A stretch of DNA of 64,000 nt from Astragalus membranaceus (GCA_039519185.1 CM076854.1:68511448-68575447); one strand, 5' to 3'. Positions 1 through 10,730 are shown, numbered from the stretch's first letter. Numbers and translations are program-made. The notes: generated from the sequence alone by a model not told the origin.

Positions 1-1469
1 TATCATTATATTTTAGATGATTTAATATTAAATTATGAAAATTGATTGATTTTATTTTTGATGACAAAAATTGATAGTGGTTAAATTTTTTGACAATTAC
101 TATTGGTTAAATTGATTGATTTTATTTTTGATGACAAAAATTGAATGGTTTTAGTAGTTTTAATAGAGAGACTATAGTAAATAGTCGATTTTAGATTATT
201 TATTTATTGATTTTAATATTAATTCAATTATTGATTCTTTTTAGAAAAAAATAATTTTGGAATTTTTTTAGAGGTATGATTTTTTTTGACAATTGGTAGT
301 GGTTAAATTAATTGGTTTTAGTAGTTTTAGTAGATTATATAAATTTAGTCAAAAAAAAGTAGATTATATAAATAGAAAAAAAATATTTTTTAAAAAAAAA
401 AAACTGACCATTTTTTATTTGGTGAGCGAAAAAAAACTAACCACGAACACACGTCAACTTTTGCTGACTGATTTGTTTTTGGTCAGATTTTGCTTTTTTT
501 CTTCTGAAAAAGCTGTGAACTTTTTGTCTTTTAGCTGCGAAATTAACAAATTGCCCATAAAAATGGTCACGTGGCGATGTAGTAAAATATCTAAAAATAC
601 CAGATTGGCATTATGTGTTTGATTTGATTGGTTACAAATTGTCGGTATAATTATTATTTTATATTTTTCTATTGAATTAGTATGTGTTGTTGGTATAGTT
701 TCATAACTTTTGATTCATGAGAAGAAAACTTTACGCGTTTTTGGAAAAAATATATCAATTACTTGTCTTTATAATATGAAAAACTAACAATCTTTTAAAC
801 AATGTAACATTTTTATTTTAAAATTGAATTGTATTTAAAAAATGTGTAAAAATTGAGTGAGCCGGGCAAATACACAGGTATCTTGCTAGTTAAGTCCCTA
901 AAGTTTATGTCAAATTGAAATTTCATGACCTCCTCTATTTTGATCAATTCAACACTGGTATGTCTTCAGTTTTCCTACGTTGACAACTTTTGGTATCAAA
1001 AAATACTAATTTTATCTTGTTATATTTTATATTTCATTTTGTGCAAGCAATAAAATTCAAATGAATAATGATGATATTAAAAAAGGTATTAAGGAAAAAT
1101 AAATTTGACTTCAATAATCATATCGAATTATATATTTGCTAATCATTTTATATGAAATAAATTATTTATTAATTTTCAAAATATTCAATATCTCATTAAA
1201 CATGATCGATTATAACAGCTATTAAATTTTTAATAGTTTTTTTATTACTGTGTTATTAGTGTGCAGTATTCATCAACATTGTCGATTACTAATATTCGTC
1301 AGGGATTTTAATATCCACGAGTTCCCGGCTTTGCCGGCCCATGTGGTTTTCCCCTCCCACCTATTAAATGTTTAATATAAAATATAATTTGTTAAATATT
1401 ATAATAAATATGTTTACTTTTTATATGAACGATCAATTGTATTTTAGTCCCTAATGTCTATCTCCAATT
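1..1469. other. AT-rich unit leader without recognised gene
   Basis: The stretch is strongly A+T-rich with long T and A runs and short repeated words around 50-150 (a TTTTATTTTTGATGACAAAA motif occurs twice). It contains a CTAG-ending hairpin-like motif at 861-889 and a short GC hairpin (CCGGCTTTGCCGG) near 1326-1338. A 109-codon open frame at 293-622 is low-complexity and has no recognisable domain. The same sequence starts copies 2 (21409-22870) and 3 (37532-39000). Confidence 0.6.
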
Positions 1470-2175
1470 GTAATTTCTTTTCACCTCATTCTTGATAAAT
1501 TTAGCACCCAATTGTTTTTACTTTTCCTACGTGAACACTGTTAATATTTTTTTTGGTTCGGACCATCGCTGACTACCTACAAAATAACTCAACGCTTTTA
1601 ACGAAAGACTAATTTACGCTCGTGCTCAGGATTAAAATTCGCTCTGGCCAACACCGAGTTTGTCCACTGCGAGAATTGAACGGGAGCACCGGGTCGACCC
1701 CCGTGTCCTATGGTAGATTAAGCAACTAGGTCGACGGTGCTGGTAAAATTAAATTTAAAATGAATAGTGTCATTAAATACGGTATTCATTATTTTGACCA
1801 TTCAAAATCTCGTTATTATTATTATTATGACTATTCAAAATCTCATTAAATATAATTAATTATTACATATGTTAAATGTTGAATATTATAATAAATATGC
1901 TAATTTATATATAAATTATATTATATAATAAAATAAATGCAGTGTTCGAAACATCATATGCATATATAAATATTTAATATAAATAAATTCAATTTTTATT
2001 GTTATTATCATTACTATTATTATTTTAACCATTCAATATCTCATTTAATATAATTCATTATTATAAATATAAAATGTTTAATATAAAATATCATATGTTA
2101 AATATTATAATAAATACGTTCATATTTATATAAATACTCTTCTTGAGATCAAAATTCTCATAAAATATTAATCAT

Positions 2176-2661
2176 ATGTCATTTCGTTGTATTTCAAAGT
2201 TGTTGTGTTCTTCATTTTCGGTGAATGTTTTTTCCGTCCCCCCTACCTTTTTCCTTTTCAATTTGCAAAGACCTCCTTCAATAGTGATATTGTTCCATCG
2301 TCATATCAAATCAGCGAATCACCAAGTGAATATATGTTTGCCTAATAAGTACTTCTTCCATGAATTTTGGAGGAAGGTATCCAAAAAGCCGTTGGGGGAT
2401 TTCATTATGGGGAAATCTAACTTTCACCGAGTTGCAGAAGTTTAAAATATTGTAACTCTGTCTGAGGCTTCGTTTGAAAATGTCGATGTTTTGCCCAGAC
2501 TATTCTGCAATTCATGTATCCAACAAGCGAATGACTGTCAACATAGACCCACTCAAACAACTGAGACTAGAAATAGCTGTGTTTCACTAGCAGTTCACTC
2601 TGGGTTCAAAATTGTGGTCAAATCTAGCTCTTGTATAATGTACCTATATATATTGTTTTAA
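2176..2661 (+). pseudogene. Unidentified pseudo-ORF, 161 codons with one in-frame stop (A-half, copy 1)
   Basis: An ATG at 2176 opens 89 codons to a TAA at 2443-2445. The same frame then continues without another stop for 71 more codons to TAA at 2659-2661. The first part is hydrophobic and basic; the second part contains several cysteines (for example RLFCNSCIQQ) and a SGFKIVVKSSS stretch. No known domain was recognised. The same open frame with the same single stop occurs in copies 2 and 3, and a diverged, shortened version lies in the B-half at 15731. It could be the remnant of a 3' exon captured before the A/B duplication. A chance frame in AT-rich DNA is the alternative. Confidence 0.35.
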
Positions 2662-3649
2662 TGATAATAATAGTTATGGAGATATATAGTTCATTACAAA
2701 TAAAAAAAAAGCTTTTGGTTACCTATAATGGAAGCTTCTAATGGTTCAAATATTTGGTAAAATTTTTCTCTTGTATAATGTATCTATGTTGTTTTCATGT
2801 AAGAGTTATGGAGAACAGATCATTACAAATGAAGAAAAGCTTAGTTTTTTTTTGTAATTTTTTCTTTTTTGTGTATATTGTTACTTTATTTAACAAATAT
2901 TCTAATAAATCTCACTAGTTATGAAATTCCCATTTATGTTTTTTTATTTTTTATTTCTAATTTTTATACACGTTAAACCTTTAACAATTATTATATCTAT
3001 GAAAAACAAAATTTATGATTGCCTTTGTGTATCAACTCATGCATCACATACGAGTGTTTCCCAAATGGGTGATCCACAAAAATATTCGGCTAAATTACAG
3101 TTTTTATCCCGTATCTTTCACTCATTTCTCGTTTTCATCTTTAAAAATATTCGTTTACGTCCATTATCTTTTAATAGTTAATTAAAATGGTCCTTCTGTT
3201 AATTAAATGTTCCTTCTAGATAGTGGCTTGGATAATTGGCAACGTAAGCAGTCGACTATAAAATTAGACCATTAAATTTTTTGTTTTTGCTGTTTATCTT
3301 TTTATCGTTGATTAAGATGGTCCTTTCGTTAAGTGGTTGTTAATTATCTTTAATTTTTTTCATTTTCGTCTTTTATCTTTTTTAAAATACTCACTTACGT
3401 ATCTTTTTATATATAATGTTTGTTAACGTTTTTTTTATCTTTTCACAGTTAATTAAAATGGTCATTCCATTAGGTGTACGGTTAATTATAGATTACATGA
3501 ATAGTGATAACTAAAAAACAAATTACAAGTTTTAATCTAGCACTTGAAAAATGATAATTGAGTATCAAATTAAAAAAATTAAAATTAAAGTACTTTTAAT
3601 TTGATAATAAACTGAAAATTGATAATTAAATATCAAATGGGTGATACAC
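2662..3649. other. A-half non-coding segment up to the chromovirus insertion
   Basis: The segment is AT-rich, with repeated short words such as CTTTTATCTTTTT and TTAATTAAAATGGTC at irregular spacing, which suggests old internal duplications. An 86-codon frame at 2921-3181 is conserved in the other copies but has no recognised domain. The segment ends at the insertion point of the retrotransposon at 3649/3650. Confidence 0.5.
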
Positions 3650-3989
3650 TGTGACGGTGGTACTTCAATTGCACAGTAAATTCACACTTACACAACAGAA
3701 ATGGAAACTGAGCTAAGAGGAATGCTCAGGTAATTTCATTCAATGAAGTACTGCTACTAATGGCAAGTACTAAAATGGAGGTACAATAGGGATAAAGGAG
3801 AGGAAAGGGATTAGAGAGAGAAAGTGATATCACACATATTGCACAAAAGAAACGTGACCCTCTCTACTATTACAAATACCTCACTTGCTCACATATTGGT
3901 CCCACATGGGATGATTCTTTCTAATTCTGTTACTCATTCTCTTAGAGTGGCCTGTGTCCACCTCATCAGCCACCTCAGCCTTCATTACA
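3650..3989 (-). repeat. 3' LTR of the chromovirus (element orientation)
   Basis: The 340-bp direct repeat appears identical to 8575-8914. It contains the last 35 codons and the stop of the polyprotein, so coding capacity overlaps the 3' LTR. The adjacent complement of 3990-4003 is the purine-rich priming tract (GAAGAGGAGGG). Confidence 0.93.
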
Positions 3990-6900
3990 TTACCCTCCTC
4001 TTCAAAAACAATCTTGTCCTCAAGATTGAGACTTGGATAGTTATTCTTCATTTCTTCAATATTCTCCCAGGTAGCCTCTTCTTTAGGAATGTTCTGCCAT
4101 TTGATAAGAACTTGATCAACTTGATTAACACCATTCATAACAGAGCGATGCTGCAATACTGCTTCAGGCTCCAACACAGGTCCCTGTTCTACAGTCTTCA
4201 GAGGCAGAGGAATATATATTGTATCAGAGGATCCTTTGAACTGCTTCAGCTGGGTGATGTGAAATACAGGGTGTATTTTTGCATCTTCTGGCAATGCTAA
4301 CTTATAAGCAACCTGCCCCACGCGTGCAGCAACATTGAAAGGTCCAAAATACCTCATTCCTAATTTCTGGTTCTTGCGTAGAGCCACAGAAGTCTGCCGA
4401 TAAGGCTGTAGCTTAACTAACACTTGATCTCCAACTTGAAACACTGCATCAGACCTCTTCTTGTCAGCCTGAGACTTCATTTTCTGCTGTGCTCTCTGCA
4501 AATTAGCTTTCAATTGTTGTATGAGTTTGTCTCTCTCTATCAGCTGTTGCTGTAGCTCAACATTGTCACTTGAATCATGTTCATAACGAAGCAACATGGG
4601 TGGATCTCTACCATATAGTGCCTTGAATGGTGTCATACCAATGCTTGTATGAAATGATGAGTTGTACCAGAATTCAGCCCACGTGAGTGTCTTTGCCCAA
4701 GCTTTCGGGTTGTCAAAGGTGAAACAACGTAAATACATCTCCAAGCACTTGTTCACAGCTTCTGATTGACCATCCGTTTGTGGATGATATGCAGAACTCA
4801 TAGCTAAAGTAGTTCCCTGCAGAGTAAACAGTTGCTGCCAGAATTTGCTCGTAAAAACCCTGTCTCTATCTGATATAATTGACTTGGGGATTCCATGTAA
4901 TTTCACCACATTGTTCATGAAGACTTCAGCTACTGTCTTGCTTGTGTATTCAGTCTTTAATGGCATGAAATGAGCATATTTCGTTAATCTGTCAACCACA
5001 ACTAGTATAACAGTGAATCCATAGGAGAGGGGCAATCCCGTTATAAAATCCATTGTCACATCTTCCCACACTTGGTTAGGAATTGGCAATGGTTGTAACA
5101 ACCCAGCTGGTAGAGTATTGAGATGTTTAGCTTGTTGACAGATGATACATTCCTCAATGAATTTCTGAATATCTTTCTTCATGTTTGGCCAATAAAACTG
5201 TGCAGAAATGCGAGCCAATGTTCTTGTTATACCAGCATGGCCACCTATTGGAGATGAGTGATATTCTTTGAGAATTTGTTGAATAATAACACTTCCTGCA
5301 GGAACAACCAGTCTCTGCTTCCAATATAACAGACCCTCCTTCACTGAATAGTGTGTATCAGGCATCCTATTGCTTTTACACTGTTGCACAATTTCTTGTA
5401 AATGACTATCAGCAGACACTTCATTTTTTAACTGTTGCAGCAGTGAATTTTCATGAGTAGACCAAGACAGAGACATCATACGCGACAGGGCATCTGCTGC
5501 TTGATTATCCTTGCCCGGCTTGTATTCAATTTGAAAGTCATAGCCCACAAACTTATGTAACCAAGCTTGTTGTTCAGGAGTTTGCAAGGTTTGATCCAAG
5601 AGGCTTTTTAAACTCTTTTGATCTGTCCTCAGTATAAACTTATGTCCCAGCAGATAATGTCTAAATTTAGCAAGAGCAGCTGTAATAGCATGAAATTCTC
5701 GAGCATATGCCGACTGTAATTGCATTCTAGGAGCTAGTTTCTTGGAGAAGAATGCAATTGGATGGCCCTCTTGACTTAATACTGCTCCCATCCCTGAACC
5801 AGAAGCGTCGGTCTCCAGTACAAAAGGCTGAGAAAAGTCGGGCAATTTGAGCACTGGAGCAGTTGTGAGAGCTTGCTTGAGCTTACTGAAAGCTGTCTCA
5901 GTGTCTTCAGTCCACTCAAACGCATCCTTTTTCAACAAATTAGTCAGAGGAGCTGCTATTGTTGCATAAGATTTGATGAATCTTCTATAATATCCTGTTA
6001 AGCCCAAAAATCCCCTTAATTGTTTCAATGTGTTGGGCACAGGCCATTCTAACACAGCAGAAACTTTTGTGTTATCCATTGCAACACCAGAACCAGATAC
6101 AACATGGCCCAAATATTCCACCTCAGTCAATCCAAATGAGCATTTAGAAAGCTTAGCAAACAACACATTCTGACTAAGGATTTTAAAGACTATTTCAACA
6201 TGTTCTAAGTGAGTATGCCATGATGGACTAAAAATGAGAATATCATCAAAGAAAACTAATACACACCTTCTCAATAAGGGTTGAAATATCTGGTTCATCA
6301 ATCTTTGAAAAGTGGCCGGGGCATTTGTTAATCCAAATGGCATAACTAGCCACTCATAATGCCCTTGGTGAGTTCTAAAAGCTGTCTTGTGCCTATCCTC
6401 TGCCTTGAGCAAGATTTGATGGTATCCTGAGCGCAAATCCAGCTTAGAAAAATACTGTGCTCCATGAAGTTCATCCAACAACTCATCCACAGTAGGCATG
6501 GGGAAGCTGTCTTTAACTGTGAGTGCATTTAGGGCTCGATAATCGGTGCAACACCTCCAAGTCCCATCTTTCTTTTTCACCAATATAATTGGAGATGAAA
6601 ATGGGCTCACACTTGGTTGAATTATGCCCTCCTCAAGCATATCTTGAACCATTATCTCAATTTGTTCCTTTTGGCTATGTGGATACCTATAAGCTTTGAC
6701 CTTCACTGGATGAGAATCAGCTTTCAAAACAATCTCATGATCTAACTCTCGGTTTAGAGGCAACCCTTTTGGAATCTGGAAGATCTCTCTATAGGTATAT
6801 AGCAATGTTGCTATCTCTGGATCCACATTCTCTGGCATTCCAGACCACTTATCTTCACTCACCACCGGATCTAATTTCTGCAGTGTAAACATTTCAGAAA

Positions 6901-8554
6901 TAGAGTCTGTGTGTTGTAATCTTTTGAAGTGATGCAGCTGAGCTAGCTTAGGTTTGTTGTCCATTTCACCCTGCCAAGTGATAAATTTGCCTTCCAAATA
7001 GAATTTCACAGTTGATGCAGCATAATCTGCAACATGTGGCCCTAATGAAGCAAGCCAGGGGGCTCCCAGGATCACATCCGCACCAGCTACAGGCAATAAG
7101 TAAGCAGGAACTTTAATTTCTGTACCCTGAATCTTCAAAAATAGTTCTTTAACAAACCCTTCTGCCTTCATGTTCTGCCCATTTCCCACAAGAACATTGC
7201 ATCTATTACTCGGTTCAACAGGCAATCCTAGACAATGAACAATTCTAGGTTGTACAAAACTATCTGAACTACCTCCATCCAGCAACACAGATACACTGAG
7301 CGGTCCAATAATGCCTTTAAACCGAATTACTCCATAACCAGTTGCTCCATTAAGAGCATTCAGAGATAGATGGTGGTCTATATCAGTATCTGCAGTGGTT
7401 CTGGTTTGTGTTTGAGGTTCAACAGGGTCTGTTTCAGTCTCCTCCTCAATATCCAGCATCATCACTTGCTTGTTAGGACATTTGTGAGACAAGGAAAACT
7501 TGTCATCACAAAAATAACACAATCCTTTTTCTCTTCTCAATTGCATTTCAGCTGGAGAAATTCTCTTAATTGCAGGATTCTTTTGGAATTGGCTCATAGG
7601 TCTTGTTGGAGGTGTGGGAAGCAATGGTGGGTTGGGGGCCTTTTCGGTAGCTTGTGTTTGGTCATTTCTAGTTGGATTGAAGTGAGCTCGGTTAGTTGAG
7701 CTATTCTGGGTATGGTTGGATTTCTGAAATGGAGCTTGTTTAAGATTCACAGCAAGTTTTTCTTCAAACAACTTAGCTAGAGACACAGCTTTCACAATTG
7801 AAATTGGAGTGTGAAGCATTACATCTCTACGGATCTCATCTTTTAATCCACTAACAAAGCAGTCAATTAATGCATCATTACTCAACCCGTAAACACGATT
7901 TGACAATGCAGTGAACTCCAAATAATAATCATTCACAGAATTCTTTTGTTGTAATTTAAACAACGACGCACGCGGGCAATCGTAAATAGAGGGGCCAAAA
8001 TCAAGTTCCAGAGCTCTCGTAAAATCCCCCCATGTCTGAAAGGGTCGAGTTCTGTTGACCATTTGAAACCAGGGCACTACCTCTTGTTCAAGATGAACTG
8101 AAGCGATGATCAATCGCTCGGTATCTGGTGTATTATAATAACCGAAGAACTGCTCTGCCTTAAAAATCCAATCCAGAACGTTCTTACCGTTGAATCGAGG
8201 GAATTCGAGTTTGATGTGCCTTACTTGGAATGGAGTAGGAGTAGACGTCATCGGTCCCACTGTCATCGAAGATCTTGTACCACCGTGAGCGACTCCGGTA
8301 CTACTCGTAGATACAGCAATCGTGCTCGATCCAGTTCCTGAGTTCGTTACTCCATGGTTGACCGTAAGATTCTGCAACATCATCATCATTTTGTCCATCG
8401 AAGAAGACATCTCCGTGACGCGATCGTCTGATGCCTTTTGCATCTCCTCAATTCGAGCAAATCGAGCTACATTTTTCGCATCTGCTCGTTCAATCATTTC
8501 TGCTTGTCTACGCAATTCAGCAGCGAATTCCTTCATGCGTGTGTTGTCGGCCAT
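3881..8554 (-). CDS. Chromovirus Gag-Pol polyprotein with chromodomain
   Basis: One uninterrupted frame. The likely start is the ATG at 8554, outside the LTR (1557 aa); an in-frame ATG at 8620 inside the LTR would give 1579 aa, used for numbering here. Order: gag about 130-300; zinc knuckle CYFCDDKFSLSHKC at 368-381; protease with LLDGGSS (D448; DGG in place of the usual DSG or DTG); reverse transcriptase about 650-830 with FFDD at 790-793; RNase H with D938, E975 and D1000; integrase with H/C zinc-binding residues (C1158, C1161) and catalytic D1191, D1251, E1287, 35 residues between the last two; chromodomain about 1485-1535. The product would copy and insert the element; chromodomains in this family target chromatin. 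All catalytic residues that I checked are present, so it may be competent. Confidence 0.93.
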   Translation of the reverse strand: MADNTRMKEFAAELRRQAEMIERADAKNVARFARIEEMQKASDDRVTEMSSSMDKMMMMLQNLTVNHGVTNSGTGSSTIAVSTSSTGVAHGGTRSSMTVGPMTSTPTPFQVRHIKLEFPRFNGKNVLDWIFKAEQFFGYYNTPDTERLIIASVHLEQEVVPWFQMVNRTRPFQTWGDFTRALELDFGPSIYDCPRASLFKLQQKNSVNDYYLEFTALSNRVYGLSNDALIDCFVSGLKDEIRRDVMLHTPISIVKAVSLAKLFEEKLAVNLKQAPFQKSNHTQNSSTNRAHFNPTRNDQTQATEKAPNPPLLPTPPTRPMSQFQKNPAIKRISPAEMQLRREKGLCYFCDDKFSLSHKCPNKQVMMLDIEEETETDPVEPQTQTRTTADTDIDHHLSLNALNGATGYGVIRFKGIIGPLSVSVLLDGGSSDSFVQPRIVHCLGLPVEPSNRCNVLVGNGQNMKAEGFVKELFLKIQGTEIKVPAYLLPVAGADVILGAPWLASLGPHVADYAASTVKFYLEGKFITWQGEMDNKPKLAQLHHFKRLQHTDSISEMFTLQKLDPVVSEDKWSGMPENVDPEIATLLYTYREIFQIPKGLPLNRELDHEIVLKADSHPVKVKAYRYPHSQKEQIEIMVQDMLEEGIIQPSVSPFSSPIILVKKKDGTWRCCTDYRALNALTVKDSFPMPTVDELLDELHGAQYFSKLDLRSGYHQILLKAEDRHKTAFRTHQGHYEWLVMPFGLTNAPATFQRLMNQIFQPLLRRCVLVFFDDILIFSPSWHTHLEHVEIVFKILSQNVLFAKLSKCSFGLTEVEYLGHVVSGSGVAMDNTKVSAVLEWPVPNTLKQLRGFLGLTGYYRRFIKSYATIAAPLTNLLKKDAFEWTEDTETAFSKLKQALTTAPVLKLPDFSQPFVLETDASGSGMGAVLSQEGHPIAFFSKKLAPRMQLQSAYAREFHAITAALAKFRHYLLGHKFILRTDQKSLKSLLDQTLQTPEQQAWLHKFVGYDFQIEYKPGKDNQAADALSRMMSLSWSTHENSLLQQLKNEVSADSHLQEIVQQCKSNRMPDTHYSVKEGLLYWKQRLVVPAGSVIIQQILKEYHSSPIGGHAGITRTLARISAQFYWPNMKKDIQKFIEECIICQQAKHLNTLPAGLLQPLPIPNQVWEDVTMDFITGLPLSYGFTVILVVVDRLTKYAHFMPLKTEYTSKTVAEVFMNNVVKLHGIPKSIISDRDRVFTSKFWQQLFTLQGTTLAMSSAYHPQTDGQSEAVNKCLEMYLRCFTFDNPKAWAKTLTWAEFWYNSSFHTSIGMTPFKALYGRDPPMLLRYEHDSSDNVELQQQLIERDKLIQQLKANLQRAQQKMKSQADKKRSDAVFQVGDQVLVKLQPYRQTSVALRKNQKLGMRYFGPFNVAARVGQVAYKLALPEDAKIHPVFHITQLKQFKGSSDTIYIPLPLKTVEQGPVLEPEAVLQHRSVMNGVNQVDQVLIKWQNIPKEEATWENIEEMKNNYPSLNLEDKIVFEEEGNVMKAEVADEVDTGHSKRMSNRIRKNHPMWDQYVSK
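3990..4003 (-). other. Polypurine tract of the chromovirus
   Basis: On the minus strand GAAGAGGAGGGTAA directly abuts the TGTAATG start of the 3' LTR, the expected place for plus-strand priming. It also lies inside the coding frame, between chromodomain and stop. Confidence 0.7.
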
Positions 8555-8574
8555 GGAGTCGATGAAAGCACCAA

Positions 8575-8914
8575 TGTGACGGTGGTACTTCAATTGCACA
8601 GTAAATTCACACTTACACAACAGAAATGGAAACTGAGCTAAGAGGAATGCTCAGGTAATTTCATTCAATGAAGTACTGCTACTAATGGCAAGTACTAAAA
8701 TGGAGGTACAATAGGGATAAAGGAGAGGAAAGGGATTAGAGAGAGAAAGTGATATCACACATATTGCACAAAAGAAACGTGACCCTCTCTACTATTACAA
8801 ATACCTCACTTGCTCACATATTGGTCCCACATGGGATGATTCTTTCTAATTCTGTTACTCATTCTCTTAGAGTGGCCTGTGTCCACCTCATCAGCCACCT
8901 CAGCCTTCATTACA
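8575..8914 (-). repeat. 5' LTR of the chromovirus (element orientation)
   Basis: This is a 340-bp LTR with TG/CA ends on the minus strand. The upstream methionine of the polyprotein frame (8620) lies inside it, 45 bases before its end. No clear TATA box was seen. The sequence just after the LTR (TTGGTGCTTTCATCG on the minus strand) is not the common initiator-Met primer site TGGTATCAGAGC, so the primer tRNA is unresolved. Confidence 0.93.
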
Positions 8915-9334
8915 TACACAAAAAAAATGTAAGATGAATAATTAATATTTCTTTAATGCAAAATTTTGAGTGAGAAACAATTAAAATATTGGGTTCACAT
9001 ATTGTGTTCTCACGATTTCGAATGTTAACCATGTAATTAGTGTGCCGAAAGTTTCTAATATACAAATATACTATATTTTCCAAATTCCCGTTTGGTTCAT
9101 AGCTATCAATAGTAAAAGTGATGCAAGAAGTAAAAAACCCAAACAAGGAACACTTAGTTGAATTAACCAAGGAACCTGAGATATCTGAAAGCAATAATGA
9201 AGATGTAGAATCGTATGTGAAGAATAAGATTGTAACTCAATACCTTCTACATTATTAAATTTTTGGCATAATCCAATCTCATAAAATCGATTCAAAAAAT
9301 AAGCAGTGTTTATTATTTATAATATTTTTTTAGG

Positions 9335-10515
9335 CATTATATCTTTGGACAATATGTGACTTGGGGTTTTTTCCAATGCACCCCTCATGCAAAATACTTT
9401 AGACATTGTACGTGGATAATAATGGTAGTTTACCGATTTACATTGTAGTATAGGCTCTCTTTTCATTTAGATTTAGAACCCAACCCAACTTCAAAATCTT
9501 TTTGTGAGGCGAAGGGGTGTTCATTCTTTATTAACTCTTTTCAAGCCTTATCCCTTGTCTATGTAAGACGTGACAATTTCCCAATTTACATCCTCACTAC
9601 TCTCACTTTGGAGAGTTAGTCTGTGTGTATAAGATTCTTGTTATAACTTATATACAAGACTACAAAAAACATGCCCAGATTTTGATGCGAGTGAATTTAC
9701 TCTTGAAAACCTAAAATTGTGTATCTATTTTCTTTAAAACAACAACTCTTCATGTGTCTAACCTATTAGCATGCGTTTATATAAAAGATTTTTCCATGCT
9801 TTTAACAGAACTGTTATATTTTAAAAGATCATCTCTCAATTGCAAAAGTCATAGAGCTAAAGTGATAGGATCTTACACATGTCCTATCGAAAGCAAAATA
9901 ACACAAAGTCTTGAACGCTTGAGTAGCTTCTCTTCCGAGCCGCTACACTTTAAAATATCCTATGCTTTGATTCATGCCCTGGACTTTTGTTCAACTGTAA
10001 CCATTAGTAGACAGATTGTAATTTGTTATCATACAAAACAAAGAGTGTTTGACCTTAGTTCAACAGTGACAATTTCCCAATTTACTCTTGAAAACCTAAA
10101 ACTATGTATCTATTATTGTGCCTATTTTTTATTGGTCCATACGGGAGTTGTTTTCTTTCCATTACACCCCTCACGCATAATACTATTAGGCATTGTGGGT
10201 CGATAATAATTTTAGTTGACTTATTATCGGTTTTAAGATAAGCTCTTGTATCATTTAGATTTTGAGCCAAGCCTAATCTCACAAATTCAATCTATAATGT
10301 GAAGGGTGTCCATTATTTATAAAACTATTTTCAAGCCTTATCTCTACTGTATGTGAGATTTGAATTTTCCCAATATAGATCCTCATTATTCTTGCTTTGG
10401 AACCTTTTCTGTGAGGAAAATGTTGTGGTTGATAATAGATACAAAAAACCTGCCTAAATTGGGATGCAACATGATTTACATCTCGAAAACCTAAAACTGT
10501 GTAATTATTATTGTG
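9335..10515 (+). repeat. Internal p/q duplication of the A-half, copy 1
   Basis: Two diverged blocks of about 0.4 kb in the same orientation (about 9335-9740 and 10105-10515) share an ordered series of words: CACCCCTCA(T/C)GCA, GACATTGTG/GGCATTGTG, CATTTAGATTT, CAAGCCTTATC, TTTCCCAAT, TCCTCA, and GAAAACCTAAAA. The same pair occurs at about 17560-18345, 25472-26652, 33690-34476, 47734-48911 and 53553-54725. The words resemble sequence found in degraded plant LTRs, but no family was assigned. A 150-codon frame at 9754-10206 spans the junction of the two blocks and is probably not a gene, since one missing base breaks it in copies 3 and 4. Confidence 0.65.
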
Positions 10516-10730
10516 ACTATTTTTATTGTGAATAGACAAAAAAATACCGCCAATTTATGTGAGCGGATTAATAAGTGCTCAAACAACATGAAAAGAAAAT
10601 TAGATTCTATTGGACTAATCACGAATTACGTTACAAAAGTAGATTGATATGATGTGAAGAAAAGGAAAAATCTGGAATCCCAAGGTTGGGCTAGAGGATA
10701 GAAATTTGAAGGCTTTGAAGCTACTTGTTT

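Larger units (their letters stand above)
3650..8914 (-). mobile_element. Young Ty3/gypsy chromovirus, complete, minus strand
   Basis: The element is 5265 bp, bounded by direct LTRs at 3650-3989 and 8575-8914, both 340 bp and with no difference that I could see. In its own direction each LTR begins TGTAATGAAG and ends CCGTCACA. A TACAC target duplication flanks it (3645-3649 and 8915-8919). Copies 2, 3 and 4 of the macro-repeat hold the empty site, for example around 25052. A purine-rich tract (3990-4003 on the complement) precedes the 3' LTR. A single frame encodes gag, protease, RT, RNase H, integrase and chromodomain. Insertion followed the unit amplification. The short LTR and C-terminal chromodomain suggest a plant chromovirus, possibly of the Reina clade. 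Confidence 0.95.
1470..10730 (+). repeat. A-half of the unit, copy 1 (interrupted by the chromovirus)
   Basis: This stretch is homologous, with many substitutions and indels, to the B-half at about 14930-19490. Paired landmarks are the open frames at 2176 and 15731, the ATGAAATTCCCATTTATG start at 2921 and 16397, minus-strand frames ending near 8910 and 17217, and the final block with GTGAGCGGATTAATAAG near 10560 and 19393. Equivalent A-halves lie at about 22870-26870, 39000-49130 and, partially, 52314-54880. The half edges are approximate. Confidence 0.8.

Noticed and set aside
3824..4300. 158-codon plus-strand frame over the chromovirus 3' LTR and pol end
   Set aside because: It is antisense to the intact polyprotein frame and partly repeats in the other LTR; no domain.
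8910..9194. Conserved minus-strand frames of 94-99 codons in each A-half (also 25032, 53148) and 70-74 codons in B-halves
   Set aside because: Similarity follows the duplicated DNA. Frames differ in length between copies and show no recognisable domain, so they are treated as chance frames.
9754..10206. 150-codon plus-strand frame in the A-half
   Set aside because: It spans the p/q duplicated non-coding blocks, has no domain, and is broken by one base in copies 3 and 4.
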